Positions 16,340-25,458 are shown, counted from the stretch's first letter. The stretch: 64,000 nt of DNA from Halorientalis litorea (GCF_023028225.1 NZ_CP095482.1:2728001-2792000), one strand, 5' to 3'. Translations and numbers: made by a program. Notes: a model not told the origin generated them from the letters alone.

Positions 16340-17899
16340 TCACTCGGACTGCCCGACGGGTTCGGCGCCGAGATGTGCCTGCAGTCGCTCCCGGATGGTC
16401 TCGAAGGACCGCTGGGCGTCCTCGGCGTCGATGTCGTAGGCGGTCGCGTCCCGCTGGCCGAACGTCGAGGACGTGGCGGTATCGGCGGTGAGGTGTGCGA
16501 GGCCGAGCCGTCGCTGGAACACCGTCCGCGACCGGATAGCCGTCTGCAACCGGTAGTACGGGACGACGCGCGTGGTCTGTCGCCAGAACCCGTCGCGCAC
16601 GACGAAGTAGTCCTCACCGACGTGATAGCCGCGATGTTTCCACTTGTAGTGTGCCGCGACGGGCACCACGGGGACGAGGAGCAGCGGCGTGAACCACAGC
16701 GAGAAGTTCCCGACGAACGACCGCGCCGCCGCGAAGACGCCTGCGATGGCGAGGACGGCGAGCAGGTAGCGGACCGCGTAGCGTCGCCGCGCGATTTTCG
16801 GTGGCCGAGTGAACGAGAGGGTATCGAACGGTTCGATGTCCCGGGCCAGTTCGAGTGCCCGGGCACGGCGCGTCAGCGGCACCGCCGACTGTGAACCGCC
16901 CTGCCCGCTGTTTTGCCCGGGGCTGTACCCCGCCGTCTCGACGGCCAACCCCGCGTAGCCCAGCGCGCGCATCACGAGGTTTTCCTTTATCGTGAGCGTC
17001 TGCACCTTGTCCGTCGGAATCGACCCGCTGTACCGCTGGAGCAGGCCCCGCTCGTACACCAAGTCCTCGCCTTGCCGCCCGAGTCGGAAGCCGTAGTACT
17101 CGCTGAACGTGACGGCCGCGCTGAGTGCCCACGTCCCGACCGCACCGATTGCGACGGCGACCAAGCCCGTGAGCAAGAGCAAGTCCGGCGTTCCCGTGAT
17201 GGACTCGACGTCGGTGCCGATACCGGTTACCGACGCCGCGAAGCCGAACAGTCGGTCTTGGACCAGCGGGAACCCGACTGCCACGAGAAAGAGGGTGGCC
17301 CGCCGGAACGAGGCCAGCGAGAGGACGACGAGTTCGCTCTCGTCGAGTTCGAAGATTTCCGTGGGTGTGGTGTCGCGTCGGGGTGCGTCCGCGTCCGTCT
17401 CGGGTGTCGCGGCCGCCGTGTCCGGTTCGTCGGCCGCGCGCGTCTCGCCCTGTGCGGCGGCCCGCCGGTCACGGATTTCCGACTGCACCCGGCGGGCTTC
17501 GTCGGCCGCGACGAAGTTCAGCGTCGCCTCCGTCTCGGACCCGCCGGCCGTCTCGACGCGGACCACGGCGACGCCCACGATTCGGTGGAAGATGCTCTCG
17601 GTGATGTCCACGTTCTGGACACGGCGGTAGGGAATCTCGCGCTCCTTCCGGCCGACGACGCCGGCCGCGATGTCGAGCGTGTCCGGCGTGAGGTCGTACT
17701 CGAACCGGTAGTAGTAGGCGACCTGATACCCCGCGCCGAGGAGGAAGCCGAGGGGAGCGAGGACGAAAATCAGGCCGACGGTGTCGGTGCTGTCGGGGAC
17801 GAGGAAGTTCGACATGCTGGTCAGGAAGAAGGCGACGCTCCCGACCACGAGCCCCCGCTGGATGCCGCGCACGAGGGCACTCAGCGGGTGCAGTCTCAT
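16340..17899 (-). CDS. bPH2-domain membrane protein, YdbT-like
   Basis: A 519-residue membrane protein with repeated bacterial-PH (bPH2) domains. The first follows two N-terminal membrane spans and contains YDLTPDTLDIAAGVVGRKEREIPYRRVQNV with TESIFHRIVGVAVVRVETAG. The middle one (GFRLGRQGEDLVYERGLLQ, IPTDKVQTLTIKENL) and the last one (EDYFVVRDGFWRQTTRVVPYYRLQT) repeat the pattern. About six further spans separate them, and a Thr/Asp-rich linker lies near residues 150-180. Function is unknown. In Bacillus, YdbS/YdbT contribute to resistance to antimicrobial compounds. It overlaps its YdbS-like partner by 4 bp (ATGA). Confidence 0.85.
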   Translation of the reverse strand: MRLHPLSALVRGIQRGLVVGSVAFFLTSMSNFLVPDSTDTVGLIFVLAPLGFLLGAGYQVAYYYRFEYDLTPDTLDIAAGVVGRKEREIPYRRVQNVDITESIFHRIVGVAVVRVETAGGSETEATLNFVAADEARRVQSEIRDRRAAAQGETRAADEPDTAAATPETDADAPRRDTTPTEIFELDESELVVLSLASFRRATLFLVAVGFPLVQDRLFGFAASVTGIGTDVESITGTPDLLLLTGLVAVAIGAVGTWALSAAVTFSEYYGFRLGRQGEDLVYERGLLQRYSGSIPTDKVQTLTIKENLVMRALGYAGLAVETAGYSPGQNSGQGGSQSAVPLTRRARALELARDIEPFDTLSFTRPPKIARRRYAVRYLLAVLAIAGVFAAARSFVGNFSLWFTPLLLVPVVPVAAHYKWKHRGYHVGEDYFVVRDGFWRQTTRVVPYYRLQTAIRSRTVFQRRLGLAHLTADTATSSTFGQRDATAYDIDAEDAQRSFETIRERLQAHLGAEPVGQSE

Positions 17900-18357
17900 A
17901 CCGCGTCCTCCGGTTCGCTCTCGATGGCGAGGTCACGGAGTCGATTGCGGAGGTCGCGGGCTTGGTCGGGCGTCAGGCCCGGCACGGTCACGTCCGCGCC
18001 CCGTGACCCGGCGGTGTAGACGACGACCTGTCCGAGTCCCAGCAGGCGGTCGAGCGGGCCACGCCGCGTGTCGACGTGCTGGATTCGGACGTAGGGGACG
18101 GCCGTGTCGACTTTCGTCACGACGCCACGCTCCAGCGCGAGCGCGTCGGGTTCCAGTTCGTACCCCCAACTGCGGTACAGCAGGAGGACGTACACGACGA
18201 CGACGGGGAGGACGACGGCGGCGACGCCCACGCCGAGGAACGGCGATATCGTCAGCAGAAACCGGTCGACGGCGGTGACGATACCGCCGAGGACGAGGGC
18301 GACGAGGAGGCCGACGAGTCCCCAGCGGAGGCGAACGCGAGGATGGAGGGCGTTCAT
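17896..18357 (-). CDS. bPH2-domain membrane protein, YdbS-like
   Basis: A 153-residue partner of the YdbT-like protein. Two membrane spans (about residues 13-32 and 38-61) precede a single bPH2 domain, YELEPDALALERGVV with VPYVRIQHVDTRRGP and RLLGLGQVVVYTAGSRG. The two-gene arrangement of short and long bPH2 proteins is conserved in bacteria and archaea, which suggests a membrane complex. It lies 45 bp downstream of fen1 on the same strand. Confidence 0.85.
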   Translation of the reverse strand: MNALHPRVRLRWGLVGLLVALVLGGIVTAVDRFLLTISPFLGVGVAAVVLPVVVVYVLLLYRSWGYELEPDALALERGVVTKVDTAVPYVRIQHVDTRRGPLDRLLGLGQVVVYTAGSRGADVTVPGLTPDQARDLRNRLRDLAIESEPEDAV

Positions 18358-18402
18358 GGCTCTATCCTCGCGCGCGACGGGTGAATAATTGTCGATGCCC
18401 TC

Positions 18403-19383
18403 TCACGTCCATCGGTCGAGACCCGCCTGCACGGTGGCGTCCTCGATGCGTTCGAACCCCCGTTCGACCTCGTCGCCCGCGACGCCCCACTCCCCGACGA
18501 CGTACTCGCGGGCCGCCGACAAGTCCGGGTCGATGTCGGTGTCGAACGTCACGTCCTCGTTCACCGGCGGGTTCAAAAAGAGGTCACGCACCCGGTCGGC
18601 ATTCTCGACGGCGACGCCGCGGGCCTCGAATACGCCCCAGATGTCGCCGTGTTCCGTGATTGCCTTCACTGCCGTCTTCGGGCCGATGCCGGTGACGCCC
18701 TCGTTGAAGTCGGTGCCACAGAGGATGCCCACGTCGACAAGTTGCTCCCACGTCAGCCCGTGGTCCGCGAGCGTTGCGTCGAGGTCCATGCACTCGGGGT
18801 CGCCGCTGGCCGTGAGGCCTCGGAGCGTCAGGGGCGACCCGAACAGCAGGGCGTCGTAGTCCTCGGTGCCCGCGTAGTCCACCACCCCGGAACGGGCCAT
18901 CCGGGCGGCTTGGGCCTCGCCCTCGGCGGGCGCGTCGACCACCGGCACGTCCAACCGTTCGAGCAGGCCCCGCGTCGTCTCGATGATGGTGTCGGTCAGC
19001 CGCTGGGTGCGCGAGTCCAGCGTCGCCACCCTCGCCGCGTCCCCTTCCTCGCGGGCGGCTTCGAGTTCCTTCTCGTATTGCTCGCGCTGTTCGCGGCGTT
19101 TCTCGACTTCGGCTTCCTTCAGGTCGGTGACGCCGCCGTCGAAGACGAACACGGGCGTCACGTCGTGTTCGAGGAACTTCGGGAGGCCCTGTACGACGCC
19201 GATGAGGTTCGCCACCTCCTCGCCGTCGGCGGTGGTGTACGCCGAGTCCCGCGTGAACTTCACCGTCGTCGTCAGGTAGCGGTACAGCCAGTTGTGGGCG
19301 TCCACCGCGACGACCGACCCCTCAAGATCGTCGTAAGCCACGTCCTCGATGGCCGCGAGGTCGCGTAAATCTGCGTTTCCCAT
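18403..19383 (-). CDS. fen: Flap endonuclease 1
   Basis: FEN1, the structure-specific 5' flap nuclease of Okazaki-fragment maturation and repair. It has 326 residues. It starts [13 protein letters not shown], and the XPG-N domain has [13 protein letters not shown] and PVFVFDGG. The XPG-I domain has the metal-binding [15 protein letters not shown], followed by YDALLFGSP and [21 protein letters not shown] with the helix-3-turn-helix. The C-terminus QAGLDRWT is a PCNA-interacting (PIP-like) motif, Q-x2-L-x2-W. All expected acidic positions appear intact. Confidence 0.95.
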   Translation of the reverse strand: MGNADLRDLAAIEDVAYDDLEGSVVAVDAHNWLYRYLTTTVKFTRDSAYTTADGEEVANLIGVVQGLPKFLEHDVTPVFVFDGGVTDLKEAEVEKRREQREQYEKELEAAREEGDAARVATLDSRTQRLTDTIIETTRGLLERLDVPVVDAPAEGEAQAARMARSGVVDYAGTEDYDALLFGSPLTLRGLTASGDPECMDLDATLADHGLTWEQLVDVGILCGTDFNEGVTGIGPKTAVKAITEHGDIWGVFEARGVAVENADRVRDLFLNPPVNEDVTFDTDIDPDLSAAREYVVGEWGVAGDEVERGFERIEDATVQAGLDRWT

Positions 19384-19434
19384 CGCAGTCTCGTTAGTGT
19401 GGCCCGGGCTTGAAACCCCCGACAGGTTCCGCCG

Positions 19435-19962
19435 TCACTCCGGCACCGGCACGACCGGCGGCGGACTAGCGTCCGACTTCCGGACCAGAAACGCCCGCTC
19501 GTCCGCGCTCAACTCGCGGTCACGGAACGCCTCGAACCCGCGTCGGTACGTCTCGGGCGACCGGTCGCTCGGGTGTTCGAGCACGAGTTCCGCGATGCCG
19601 GTCTCCTCGCCGGTGAACCCGAACCCGGCGCGGGAGAGGGCTTCGTAGGCGAAGACGTTGTTGACCGCAATCGTCACGCGGTCGTACCCCCGCTCGTGGG
19701 CACGCGCGGTGGCGAAGCGCGCGAGTCGCGGGCCGATTCCCTCGCCGCGCCGGTCGGCCCGCACCGTGATGTACCGGAGCCACAGGGTGTCGGCGTCGGT
19801 CCGGTCCTCGTTGAACGAGACGGCGGCCACCACCTCGCCGTCGTCCAGCACCACGGCCTTCCCGGTGTTCGACATCACGAACTTCCCGGCGTAGCTGAAC
19901 CGCTCGTGGTCGAGACGGAGCGTCGGGCCGTCCGGCGGCCACCCGCGTACCGCGAACTCCAT
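19435..19962 (-). CDS. GNAT-family N-acetyltransferase
   Basis: A 175-residue acetyltransferase of the GNAT fold. The acetyl-CoA site is in WLRYITVRADRRGEGIGPRLARF, with the R/Q-x2-G-x-G/A signature, and the last strand has NNVFAYEALSRAGFGFTGEE. The substrate is not known. A C-terminal extension (YRRGFEAFRDRELSADERAF) follows. I chose the ATG at 19962, although the frame stays open to 20490 through the divergent methyltransferase gene. The two genes share a 72-bp intergenic region. Confidence 0.85.
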   Translation of the reverse strand: MEFAVRGWPPDGPTLRLDHERFSYAGKFVMSNTGKAVVLDDGEVVAAVSFNEDRTDADTLWLRYITVRADRRGEGIGPRLARFATARAHERGYDRVTIAVNNVFAYEALSRAGFGFTGEETGIAELVLEHPSDRSPETYRRGFEAFRDRELSADERAFLVRKSDASPPPVVPVPE

Positions 19963-20034
19963 ACCGAAGCCAGCGGTGCCTGCGGCTTGTACCCTGTGGG
20001 ACACACTTACGACTGCGTGTCCCCTTCCTCCGCC

Positions 20035-20661
20035 GTGGCACACGACCGCTCTCCCGGCGATGTCCGGTTGTTCGACCGCTTCGCGACCGTCTACGACCGG
20101 TTCAAGCCAGCGACCGACGCCGCTACGGTCGCACCCGCGCTCGAACTCGCCGAGCGGGACGTGACCCGCGTCCTCGACGTGGGCGGCGGGTCCGGACAGG
20201 GCGTCCGCGGCCTCGATATCGCGTCGTCGCTCGTCGTCGACCCGGCACCCGGTATGGTCCGCCGGGCGGCCGACCGTGGTGTGGCCGCGGTTCGCGGGGA
20301 CGGACGGCACCTCCCGGTTCGAGACGAGTCGGTCGACGCGGTGTTGATACTCGACGCGCTTCACCACATGCACGACCGGGCGGCCGTCATCGAGGAGGCG
20401 GCACGCATCCTCGAGCCGGGCGGCGTCCTCGCGGTACTGGAGTTCGACCCGACGACGCTCCCGGGGCGCGCACTCGTCGCTGGGGAGCATCTCGTCGGCT
20501 TCGACTCACAGTTTTACACACCGGCAGACCTCGCTGCTCGGGTCCGGGCCGCCGGACTCCGAGCGTCTATTCCTCGCCGTGGCTTCGAGTACCTCGTCGC
20601 GGGCGTCAAGCCCGCCGAGTCGGGGGACACAAGTCCGCCCGGTCCGAACGGCCCCGCATGA
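20035..20661 (+). CDS. SAM-dependent methyltransferase, UbiE-like
   Basis: Class I methyltransferase of 208 residues. SAM motif I is VLDVGGGSGQGVRGL, followed by LVVDPAPGMVRRAADRG, GDGRHLPVRDESVDAV and post-motif LHHMHDRAAVIEEAARIL. It resembles UbiE/menaquinone-type C-methyltransferases, but the substrate is not set by sequence. I chose a GTG start at 20035 (VAHDRSPGDVRLFDRF), since an AT-richer ACTTACG lies about 27 bp upstream. A GTG at 20017 is also in frame. It overlaps the DUF3054 gene by 4 bp. Confidence 0.83.
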   Translation: MAHDRSPGDVRLFDRFATVYDRFKPATDAATVAPALELAERDVTRVLDVGGGSGQGVRGLDIASSLVVDPAPGMVRRAADRGVAAVRGDGRHLPVRDESVDAVLILDALHHMHDRAAVIEEAARILEPGGVLAVLEFDPTTLPGRALVAGEHLVGFDSQFYTPADLAARVRAAGLRASIPRRGFEYLVAGVKPAESGDTSPPGPNGPA

Positions 20662-21101
20662 GTACCGTGGCCGACCGCGTTCGCGGACGCGTGGACCTCT
20701 CGGTGTCGACGGCGGGGTTGCTGCTCGGTGACCTCGTGGCAATCGCCGCGTTCGTAATCATCGGCGAGATGAGTCACAGTATCGACCCGCTGGCGAACCC
20801 CGGTATCGTCGCCGATACGTACGTCCCGTTCCTCGTCGGGTGGCTCCTCGCGGCCGGGTTGGCGGGCGTATATGCCCGTGGACTGCACGAGTCGCCGCGT
20901 CGGAAGGCCGTCACAGTCCTCGGGGCGTGGCTCGTGGCGGACGCCGTCGGGCAGTTGCTCCGGTCGACGGCGTACTTTCACGGCGACGCCGCGCTGACGT
21001 TCGCGCTCGTCGCGGCCGCCGTAGGTGGTCTCTTCCTCGTTGCCTGGCGGTTGGTCCTCGTCGCGGTTATGCCCCGGTTCCGGTCGACGGGGCGCGCGTA
21101 A
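20658..21101 (+). CDS. DUF3054-family membrane protein
   Basis: A 147-residue membrane protein with four hydrophobic segments. LLLGDLVAIAAFVIIGEMSHSID in the first and FLVGWLLAAGLAGVYA in the second are characteristic of DUF3054, a family of unknown function. It is translationally coupled to the upstream methyltransferase (ATGA). Its 3' end overlaps the convergent MFS gene by 35 bp, an unusually long overlap for this window. Confidence 0.82.
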   Translation: MSTVADRVRGRVDLSVSTAGLLLGDLVAIAAFVIIGEMSHSIDPLANPGIVADTYVPFLVGWLLAAGLAGVYARGLHESPRRKAVTVLGAWLVADAVGQLLRSTAYFHGDAALTFALVAAAVGGLFLVAWRLVLVAVMPRFRSTGRA

Positions 21102-22344
21102 CGAGGAACGCGCCCAGCCCAGCACCACAGAGCGCGACGCCGCCGAGGACCAGAAACAGCTGTTCCGGCGAGAAGTACGTCAACATCGCTCCGGCGACGA
21201 CGGCACCGAGCGCGCCGATGCCGAAGGTGCCGAGATACGTGAACCCGTACGAGAGGCCGCGCGTCCCGGCCGGGGTGTACTCGGCCACGGCCGCCTGATA
21301 GAACGGCTGGATGAGAAAGAGGAAGAAGCCGAGCAGTGCGGAGACCACCAGCAGGGCACCGAGGCCGAGTGCCGCCGCCGGGAGAAAGAGGACGGCGACG
21401 ACGGCCAGCGCGGTGAATCCGGCCGCGATGCCGATTTCCGGGCGACCCCGGTCCGTCAGCCGTCCGGCGGTGTACTGCCCGCCGACGCCGACCATCAGCA
21501 GGCCGACGTAGAGGTAATCGCCGGGCTGGTACGTCCGACCGGCGAGTTCGACGGGCGCGAGCGCGGGCACGTTCTGGAGGAGTTCGGGGAGGAACGTCAG
21601 CGTCCCGCGGTAGAACAGTCCGGAACAGAGCGTGACGAGGAAGACGGCGGCGAAGGCACCCGCGAACAGCGTGACCGAGGCCGAACGGAACTCAGCGAAC
21701 GAACTGACGCCGGTTCCGGCGCGCCCGTCCTCACTGCCGCCGTCGGTGGCCGTCACTGCCGCACGCTCGTCGATGTCGACGCGGATGGCGTAGACGGCCG
21801 CGAGTGCCGCCGGGACGGTCAGCACGGCGACGACGGCCCGCCAGTCCAGCACGAGGAGCAGGAGGATGGTCACCAGCGGACCGACGGCGATGCCGATGTT
21901 GCCGGCCATCCCGTGATACGCGAAGGCACTGCCACGCTGTTCGACGCCCCGGGAGATGAGCGAGAGCCCCGAGGGGTGATAGACGCTGGCCGCGACGCCC
22001 CAGATAGCGAGTGCGACGCCGACCAGCACGGGCGAGGGGGCGACGGCCAGCAGGAGGAACGACAGGCTCATCCCGGCGAGACAGCCGGTGATGAGGATAC
22101 GCGCGTCGATGCGGTCCACGAGGATGCCGGAGGGGAGCGCGCCGAGTCCGAACAGGCCGTAGCCGACGGTGACCAGCGCGCCGATGGTCGCGGCGTTGAC
22201 GGGGAACTGCGTGAGGCCGAGATCGATTGCGGTGAACGTGTCGAGCCAGATGGGGACCAGTATCGGGATAGACAACTCGTAGGTGTGAACCATCGCGTGC
22301 GCGACGGCGACGAGGCCCACGATAGAGCGGTCGTTGTCGTTCAC
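21067..22344 (-). CDS. MFS transporter, fosmidomycin-resistance-like
   Basis: Major facilitator of 425 residues with about 12 membrane spans. It starts at a GTG with VNDNDRSIVGLVAVAHAMVH. The segments AVAHAMVHTYELSIPILVP, ALPSGILVDRIDAR, and IWGVAASVYHPSGLSLISRG are like the Fsr/YnfM group of drug and small-molecule exporters. A hydrophilic central loop (residues about 190-215) separates the two halves. Substrate unknown. Its 3' end overlaps the DUF3054 gene on the other strand. Confidence 0.85.
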   Translation of the reverse strand: MNDNDRSIVGLVAVAHAMVHTYELSIPILVPIWLDTFTAIDLGLTQFPVNAATIGALVTVGYGLFGLGALPSGILVDRIDARILITGCLAGMSLSFLLLAVAPSPVLVGVALAIWGVAASVYHPSGLSLISRGVEQRGSAFAYHGMAGNIGIAVGPLVTILLLLVLDWRAVVAVLTVPAALAAVYAIRVDIDERAAVTATDGGSEDGRAGTGVSSFAEFRSASVTLFAGAFAAVFLVTLCSGLFYRGTLTFLPELLQNVPALAPVELAGRTYQPGDYLYVGLLMVGVGGQYTAGRLTDRGRPEIGIAAGFTALAVVAVLFLPAAALGLGALLVVSALLGFFLFLIQPFYQAAVAEYTPAGTRGLSYGFTYLGTFGIGALGAVVAGAMLTYFSPEQLFLVLGGVALCGAGLGAFLVTRAPSTGTGA

Positions 22345-22494
22345 GCTCGCGCTTCACGGCTCAGCGGCTTCAACGCGTCGGTTGCGTTCGCTCGGAGGGG
22401 ACTCAATACGCCCCGGTTGGCCCGGGGCAAGGTGTCAGTGCAGGTGCAGGTGCAGTGAGTGGAGGCACCCGTCTCTGGGGGGAGACCGACTGGC

Positions 22495-22659
22495 TCACCG
22501 CCGCTCGGCGACGGACACGGCGATATCCGACTGGAGCCACGCGTGGTGGTTCTCCCGGTCGTAGATGACGTACTCGTCGGTTCCGATGACGAGTTCCGCG
22601 TACCGGTCCGTCCGGTCCTCACCCGTGCCGTCGTCGTGGTTGGTATCGTGGCTGCTCAT
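22495..22659 (-). CDS. 54-residue acidic protein, haloarchaeal small-protein family
   Basis: Short gene starting MSSHDTNHDDGTGEDRTDRY, followed by AELVIGTDEYVIYDRENHH and AWLQSDIAVSVAERR. The pattern of an acidic N-terminus, then YDRENHHAWLQSD, recalls short haloarchaeal proteins annotated only as DUFs (DUF7331-like, from memory). Acidic composition and codon usage fit a real gene. A palindromic GGCGG-CTATA-CCGCC at 22669-22683 lies 10-24 bp upstream and may hold its TATA element. Function unknown. Confidence 0.65.
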   Translation of the reverse strand: MSSHDTNHDDGTGEDRTDRYAELVIGTDEYVIYDRENHHAWLQSDIAVSVAERR

Positions 22660-22737
22660 CGGTACCATGGCGGCTATACCGCCGTTGGGCTGCCTCCACT
22701 CGAGAGAAGTTCCCCGACGTAAATAATTCCGTCCATG

Positions 22738-22759
22738 CTGTTATCATCCCGAATAACAG
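22738..22759. repeat. Inverted repeat in AT-rich intergenic DNA
   Basis: CTGTTAT (22738-22744), 8-nt spacer, ATAACAG (22753-22759): perfect 7-bp arms. It lies between two divergent small genes and could be a regulator site. Confidence 0.4.
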
Positions 22760-22809
22760 AAACTAATTTATGCAAAGCTCTCTAGTCGATTATTTCATAA
22801 ATTGATACT

Positions 22810-22831
22810 GGAGACGGCCCGGCCCGTCTCC
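22810..22831. terminator. GC-rich hairpin, possible terminator or RNA stem
   Basis: GGAGACGG (22810-22817), loop of 6, CCGTCTCC (22824-22831). It is a perfect 8-bp stem preceded by an AT-rich run. No T-tract follows on the plus strand, so termination is uncertain. It may instead be part of a structured RNA. Confidence 0.3.
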
Positions 22832-23065
22832 GCTTCCGGCATACCGACGACCTCCGCCTGAGCCACGCCACCGTCACCGAACCTCGTCAGACTTCGCACG
22901 CTCGGAACGACGGGGCTCGGGCCGAAACTGCCGGCAAAACCAATCCGTAAGTTATAGACATGTCATTCCGAAACTTCACAGTAAATAGCCAGTGCCTACA
23001 GTGGATATAATGCAGTGCCTATGGGAAACACTTATATTAGGAACTATCCTCTGTTAGAGTACGCT

Positions 23066-23299
23066 ATGACGGGCTACTACGACATCGTGCTCGGTCTCAT
23101 TCCAGTCTCACTCATCACCATCTCTGCGGCCTTCGTCGTCGCCGGGTTCACGCTGACGTTCGCCGTCGCGGCGGCGTCCACAGTCGGCGTCGCACTCGTC
23201 GGACACGCCTTGTTCGTCAACGGTCCGGTCGACGCATCAACACGAACGGACACCTCGACCGCAAACGCGTCCCGTGACACCCCCGTTTCTGCCGACTGA
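23066..23299 (+). CDS. 77-residue two-span membrane protein
   Basis: Small membrane protein beginning MTGYYDIVLGLIPVSLITIS. Two hydrophobic helices (about residues 6-25 and 29-52) are followed by a polar Thr/Ser/Asp-rich tail. The frame opens earlier, at 23015, but the ATG at 23066 has the TATA-like TTATATT about 30 bp upstream and begins the hydrophobic region naturally. Function unknown. The upstream region contains a second TATA-like element flanked by 9-bp direct repeats, so regulation may be more complex than usual. Confidence 0.7.
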   Translation: MTGYYDIVLGLIPVSLITISAAFVVAGFTLTFAVAAASTVGVALVGHALFVNGPVDASTRTDTSTANASRDTPVSAD

Positions 23300-23343
23300 T
23301 TCCGTCCCACACATCTAAGACGACCTCGCCCGAACGAAGGGCT

Positions 23344-24363
23344 ATGTCAGACGATGATGTCGAAGCGCTGTTCCTGCGAAGCGACGAACTCGCCGACCTC
23401 GCCACCATGGACGAGTACGTGGACGCCGTCCGTGAGGGCTACCGCCAACGCGGCGAGGGCGCGCCCGCCGAACCCCGGACGAAACTCCCGAACGAACACC
23501 CGCCGGGGTTCTTCACCGCGTACCTCGCCATCCTTCCCGACACGGGTGTGATGGGGACGTACACCTACGGCGCGGGCTTCGGAACCAAGGACGCACACTT
23601 CATGCTCCCGCTGTACGACAGCGAGAGCGGCGAACCCCTCGCTCTCCTCGACGGTGCGAGCATGAACCCCTACAAGACCGGGGCCACCGGTGCCGTCGGC
23701 GTCGACGCACTTGCGCGTGCCGACGCCTCCTCGGTCGCACTCATCGGGTCCAGCGCGCAGGCACGCGGCCAGTTACTCGCCACAGCGACCGTCCGTGACC
23801 TCGAACGCGTCGACGTGTACTCCACGACGAAAGAACACCGCGAGGACTTCGCCGCGGAGATGAACGAACAACTCGACGCCACCGTCGCCGCCGTCGCCTC
23901 CAGTGCCGCCGCCGTCGAGGGGGCCGACATCGTCATCACCGCCACGCGCGCCCCGGAACCCGTCTTCGACGGGGACCTCTTAGAGACCGGAACCCACGTC
24001 ACCGCGATGGGGCAGTACTCCACCGACGTGCGCGAAATCGACAGCACGGCGATGCAGAAGGCCAAGTACGTCCCCGACCTCCGCGCGCGAACGCGAACCG
24101 ACGCCGGGGCGTTCATCGTGGCCCTCGAGGAGGGGGCCATCGACGAGGACCACGTTCACGCCGAACTCGGGGAGATACTCGCGGGCGTCGAACCGGGCCG
24201 TGAGAGCCCCGACGAGATTACCCTGTTCGACAGCGGCGGAACCGCAATCGAGACGGTGGCCGCCGGGCACATGCTCTACGAACGTGCCAAAGAGCGCGGA
24301 CTGGGCGAGACTATCGCGTTCTCTCCGGCGAGCGAGGCGATGATGGGCAAGCCGGACTCATAG
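23344..24363 (+). CDS. Ornithine cyclodeaminase / mu-crystallin family protein
   Basis: NAD(P)-binding protein of 339 residues in the ornithine cyclodeaminase/mu-crystallin family. It has RTKLPNEHPPGFFTAYLAI, YKTGATGAVGVDALARAD and the Rossmann motif VALIGSSAQARGQLLA (the usual GxGxxA is here GSSAQA). ITATRAPEPVFDGDLL and VTAMGQYSTDVREID follow. It could be an ornithine cyclodeaminase, alanine dehydrogenase or imine reductase; the sequence alone does not decide. It converges with the presenilin-like gene with a 6-bp overlap. Confidence 0.85.
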   Translation: MSDDDVEALFLRSDELADLATMDEYVDAVREGYRQRGEGAPAEPRTKLPNEHPPGFFTAYLAILPDTGVMGTYTYGAGFGTKDAHFMLPLYDSESGEPLALLDGASMNPYKTGATGAVGVDALARADASSVALIGSSAQARGQLLATATVRDLERVDVYSTTKEHREDFAAEMNEQLDATVAAVASSAAAVEGADIVITATRAPEPVFDGDLLETGTHVTAMGQYSTDVREIDSTAMQKAKYVPDLRARTRTDAGAFIVALEEGAIDEDHVHAELGEILAGVEPGRESPDEITLFDSGGTAIETVAAGHMLYERAKERGLGETIAFSPASEAMMGKPDS

Positions 24364-25392
24364 GTACTGCGCCACCCCGAGGGCGTCGACGATTGGAACC
24401 CCGGTGGCGAGTGCGGACACGAGATACCCCGCGATTGCTCCGCCGTTCAACAGCGGCAGTCCCGCGTGTGCCCGCCCCTGTAGCACCATCCGAAGCAGGA
24501 GGGCGAGACCGACCATCGTCCCGACCATCGCACCGAGCGCGGGGACCGGAACCGAGAGCCCCGGGAGCGTGACTGTCGGGACGTTTGCGGGCGCGAAGAA
24601 GGCCGCGCTGGCGACCAACACCGAGGGAATCACCGCGTCGCCCAACCCGATGAACATCGCCTCGCGGTCGAGTGGGTCGGCCTCGATGCCGTCACTGTCC
24701 TCGTCGTCTGGCGCGCTGTCGCCGTCGGCTGCGACCTCCTCGTCTGCTGGCCCGCCCTCGACTTCCCCAGTCGGGTCGGGCGTCTCCGCGTCCAGAAACG
24801 AGTACGAGAGCGTGAGCGGAATCACGAGGATGATAGGCATCTTGAGGTCCATCACGCCGTCGGCCAGTTCGAGCATGTGTTCGGTGCCGTAGACGCTGAT
24901 GGCGTCGTAGACGGCCAGCGCGATCAAAAGGAGGATGGCCGGGAGGAGGCCGAAGCTGATGCCGAAGAGGCCGGCCGCGCCCGCACCCATGACCACGCCC
25001 GCAGCGTCGATGACGTACCACTCGGGGTAGACGTACAGCGCGACGGCGAGCGCGCCCGCCGCACCGAGCGCGAGAAGGTTGACGCCGTACGGTGCCACCA
25101 CCGGCGGTAGGACGACGCTGAACACGTACCACGAGAGGTAGCCACTGGCGAACACCACGAACGCGCGGATGAGTCGTTCGAGGTCGAGTTTGATGACGGC
25201 GAGCATCAGGGCGGTGACGACCAGAATCGCACCGATGTAGAGGAGACTGTTCGTCGGGTCTTGCGGGTCCTCGACGGCCTGATATCCGGCCGTGTCGAAC
25301 GGGGTGACGAGCGCGAGGGCACCCACCTGCACGAGCAGGAAGACGACGCCGATGAACCCGCTTGCGAGGACCGCCCGCGTGCGCTGTTCCAT
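24358..25392 (-). CDS. Presenilin-like A22 intramembrane aspartyl protease
   Basis: Membrane protease of 344 residues with about nine spans, in the archaeal presenilin/signal-peptide-peptidase family. Both catalytic aspartates are visible: D163 in AVYDAISVYG and D252 in FIGLGDAVIPS. The C-terminal PAL-equivalent is GLPLLNGGAIAGY. A highly acidic loop (residues about 200-244) separates the two aspartate helices. It probably cleaves membrane-protein stubs or signal peptides. The ATG at 25392 is chosen over the frame opening at 25458, since upstream codons read through spacer after gar1. It may be the last gene of an srp19-gar1 unit. Confidence 0.88.
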   Translation of the reverse strand: MEQRTRAVLASGFIGVVFLLVQVGALALVTPFDTAGYQAVEDPQDPTNSLLYIGAILVVTALMLAVIKLDLERLIRAFVVFASGYLSWYVFSVVLPPVVAPYGVNLLALGAAGALAVALYVYPEWYVIDAAGVVMGAGAAGLFGISFGLLPAILLLIALAVYDAISVYGTEHMLELADGVMDLKMPIILVIPLTLSYSFLDAETPDPTGEVEGGPADEEVAADGDSAPDDEDSDGIEADPLDREAMFIGLGDAVIPSVLVASAAFFAPANVPTVTLPGLSVPVPALGAMVGTMVGLALLLRMVLQGRAHAGLPLLNGGAIAGYLVSALATGVPIVDALGVAQYL

Positions 25393-25458
25393 ACCGACCC
25401 CTGTCGTGGCTCCGGTTTCAGGATTGCGAACGTCAGCGACGCGCGCGCCGTCGGTCAC

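Larger units (their letters stand above)
22660..23065. other. 406-bp intergenic region with AT-rich and palindromic elements
   Basis: No convincing coding frame on either strand. Visible structure: CTGTTAT-(8)-ATAACAG at 22738-22759; AT-rich patches around 22720-22735 and 22760-22805; a hairpin GGAGACGG-(6)-CCGTCTCC at 22810-22831; and a direct repeat CAGTGCCTA at 22990-22998 and 23013-23021 flanking a TATA-like GATATAA (23004-23010). A second TATA-like element TTATATT (23032-23038) precedes the next gene. A small RNA is possible but unproven. Confidence 0.5.

Noticed and set aside
14878-16866. Apparent fusion of fumC with 190 extra residues
   Set aside because: The extra part is a shadow of the PH-domain gene in another frame. 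The fumC start at 16287 matches the family.
22437-22456. Short tandem GTGCAG repeat near the MFS gene start
   Set aside because: Only three copies of six bases, with no sign of function or extension.
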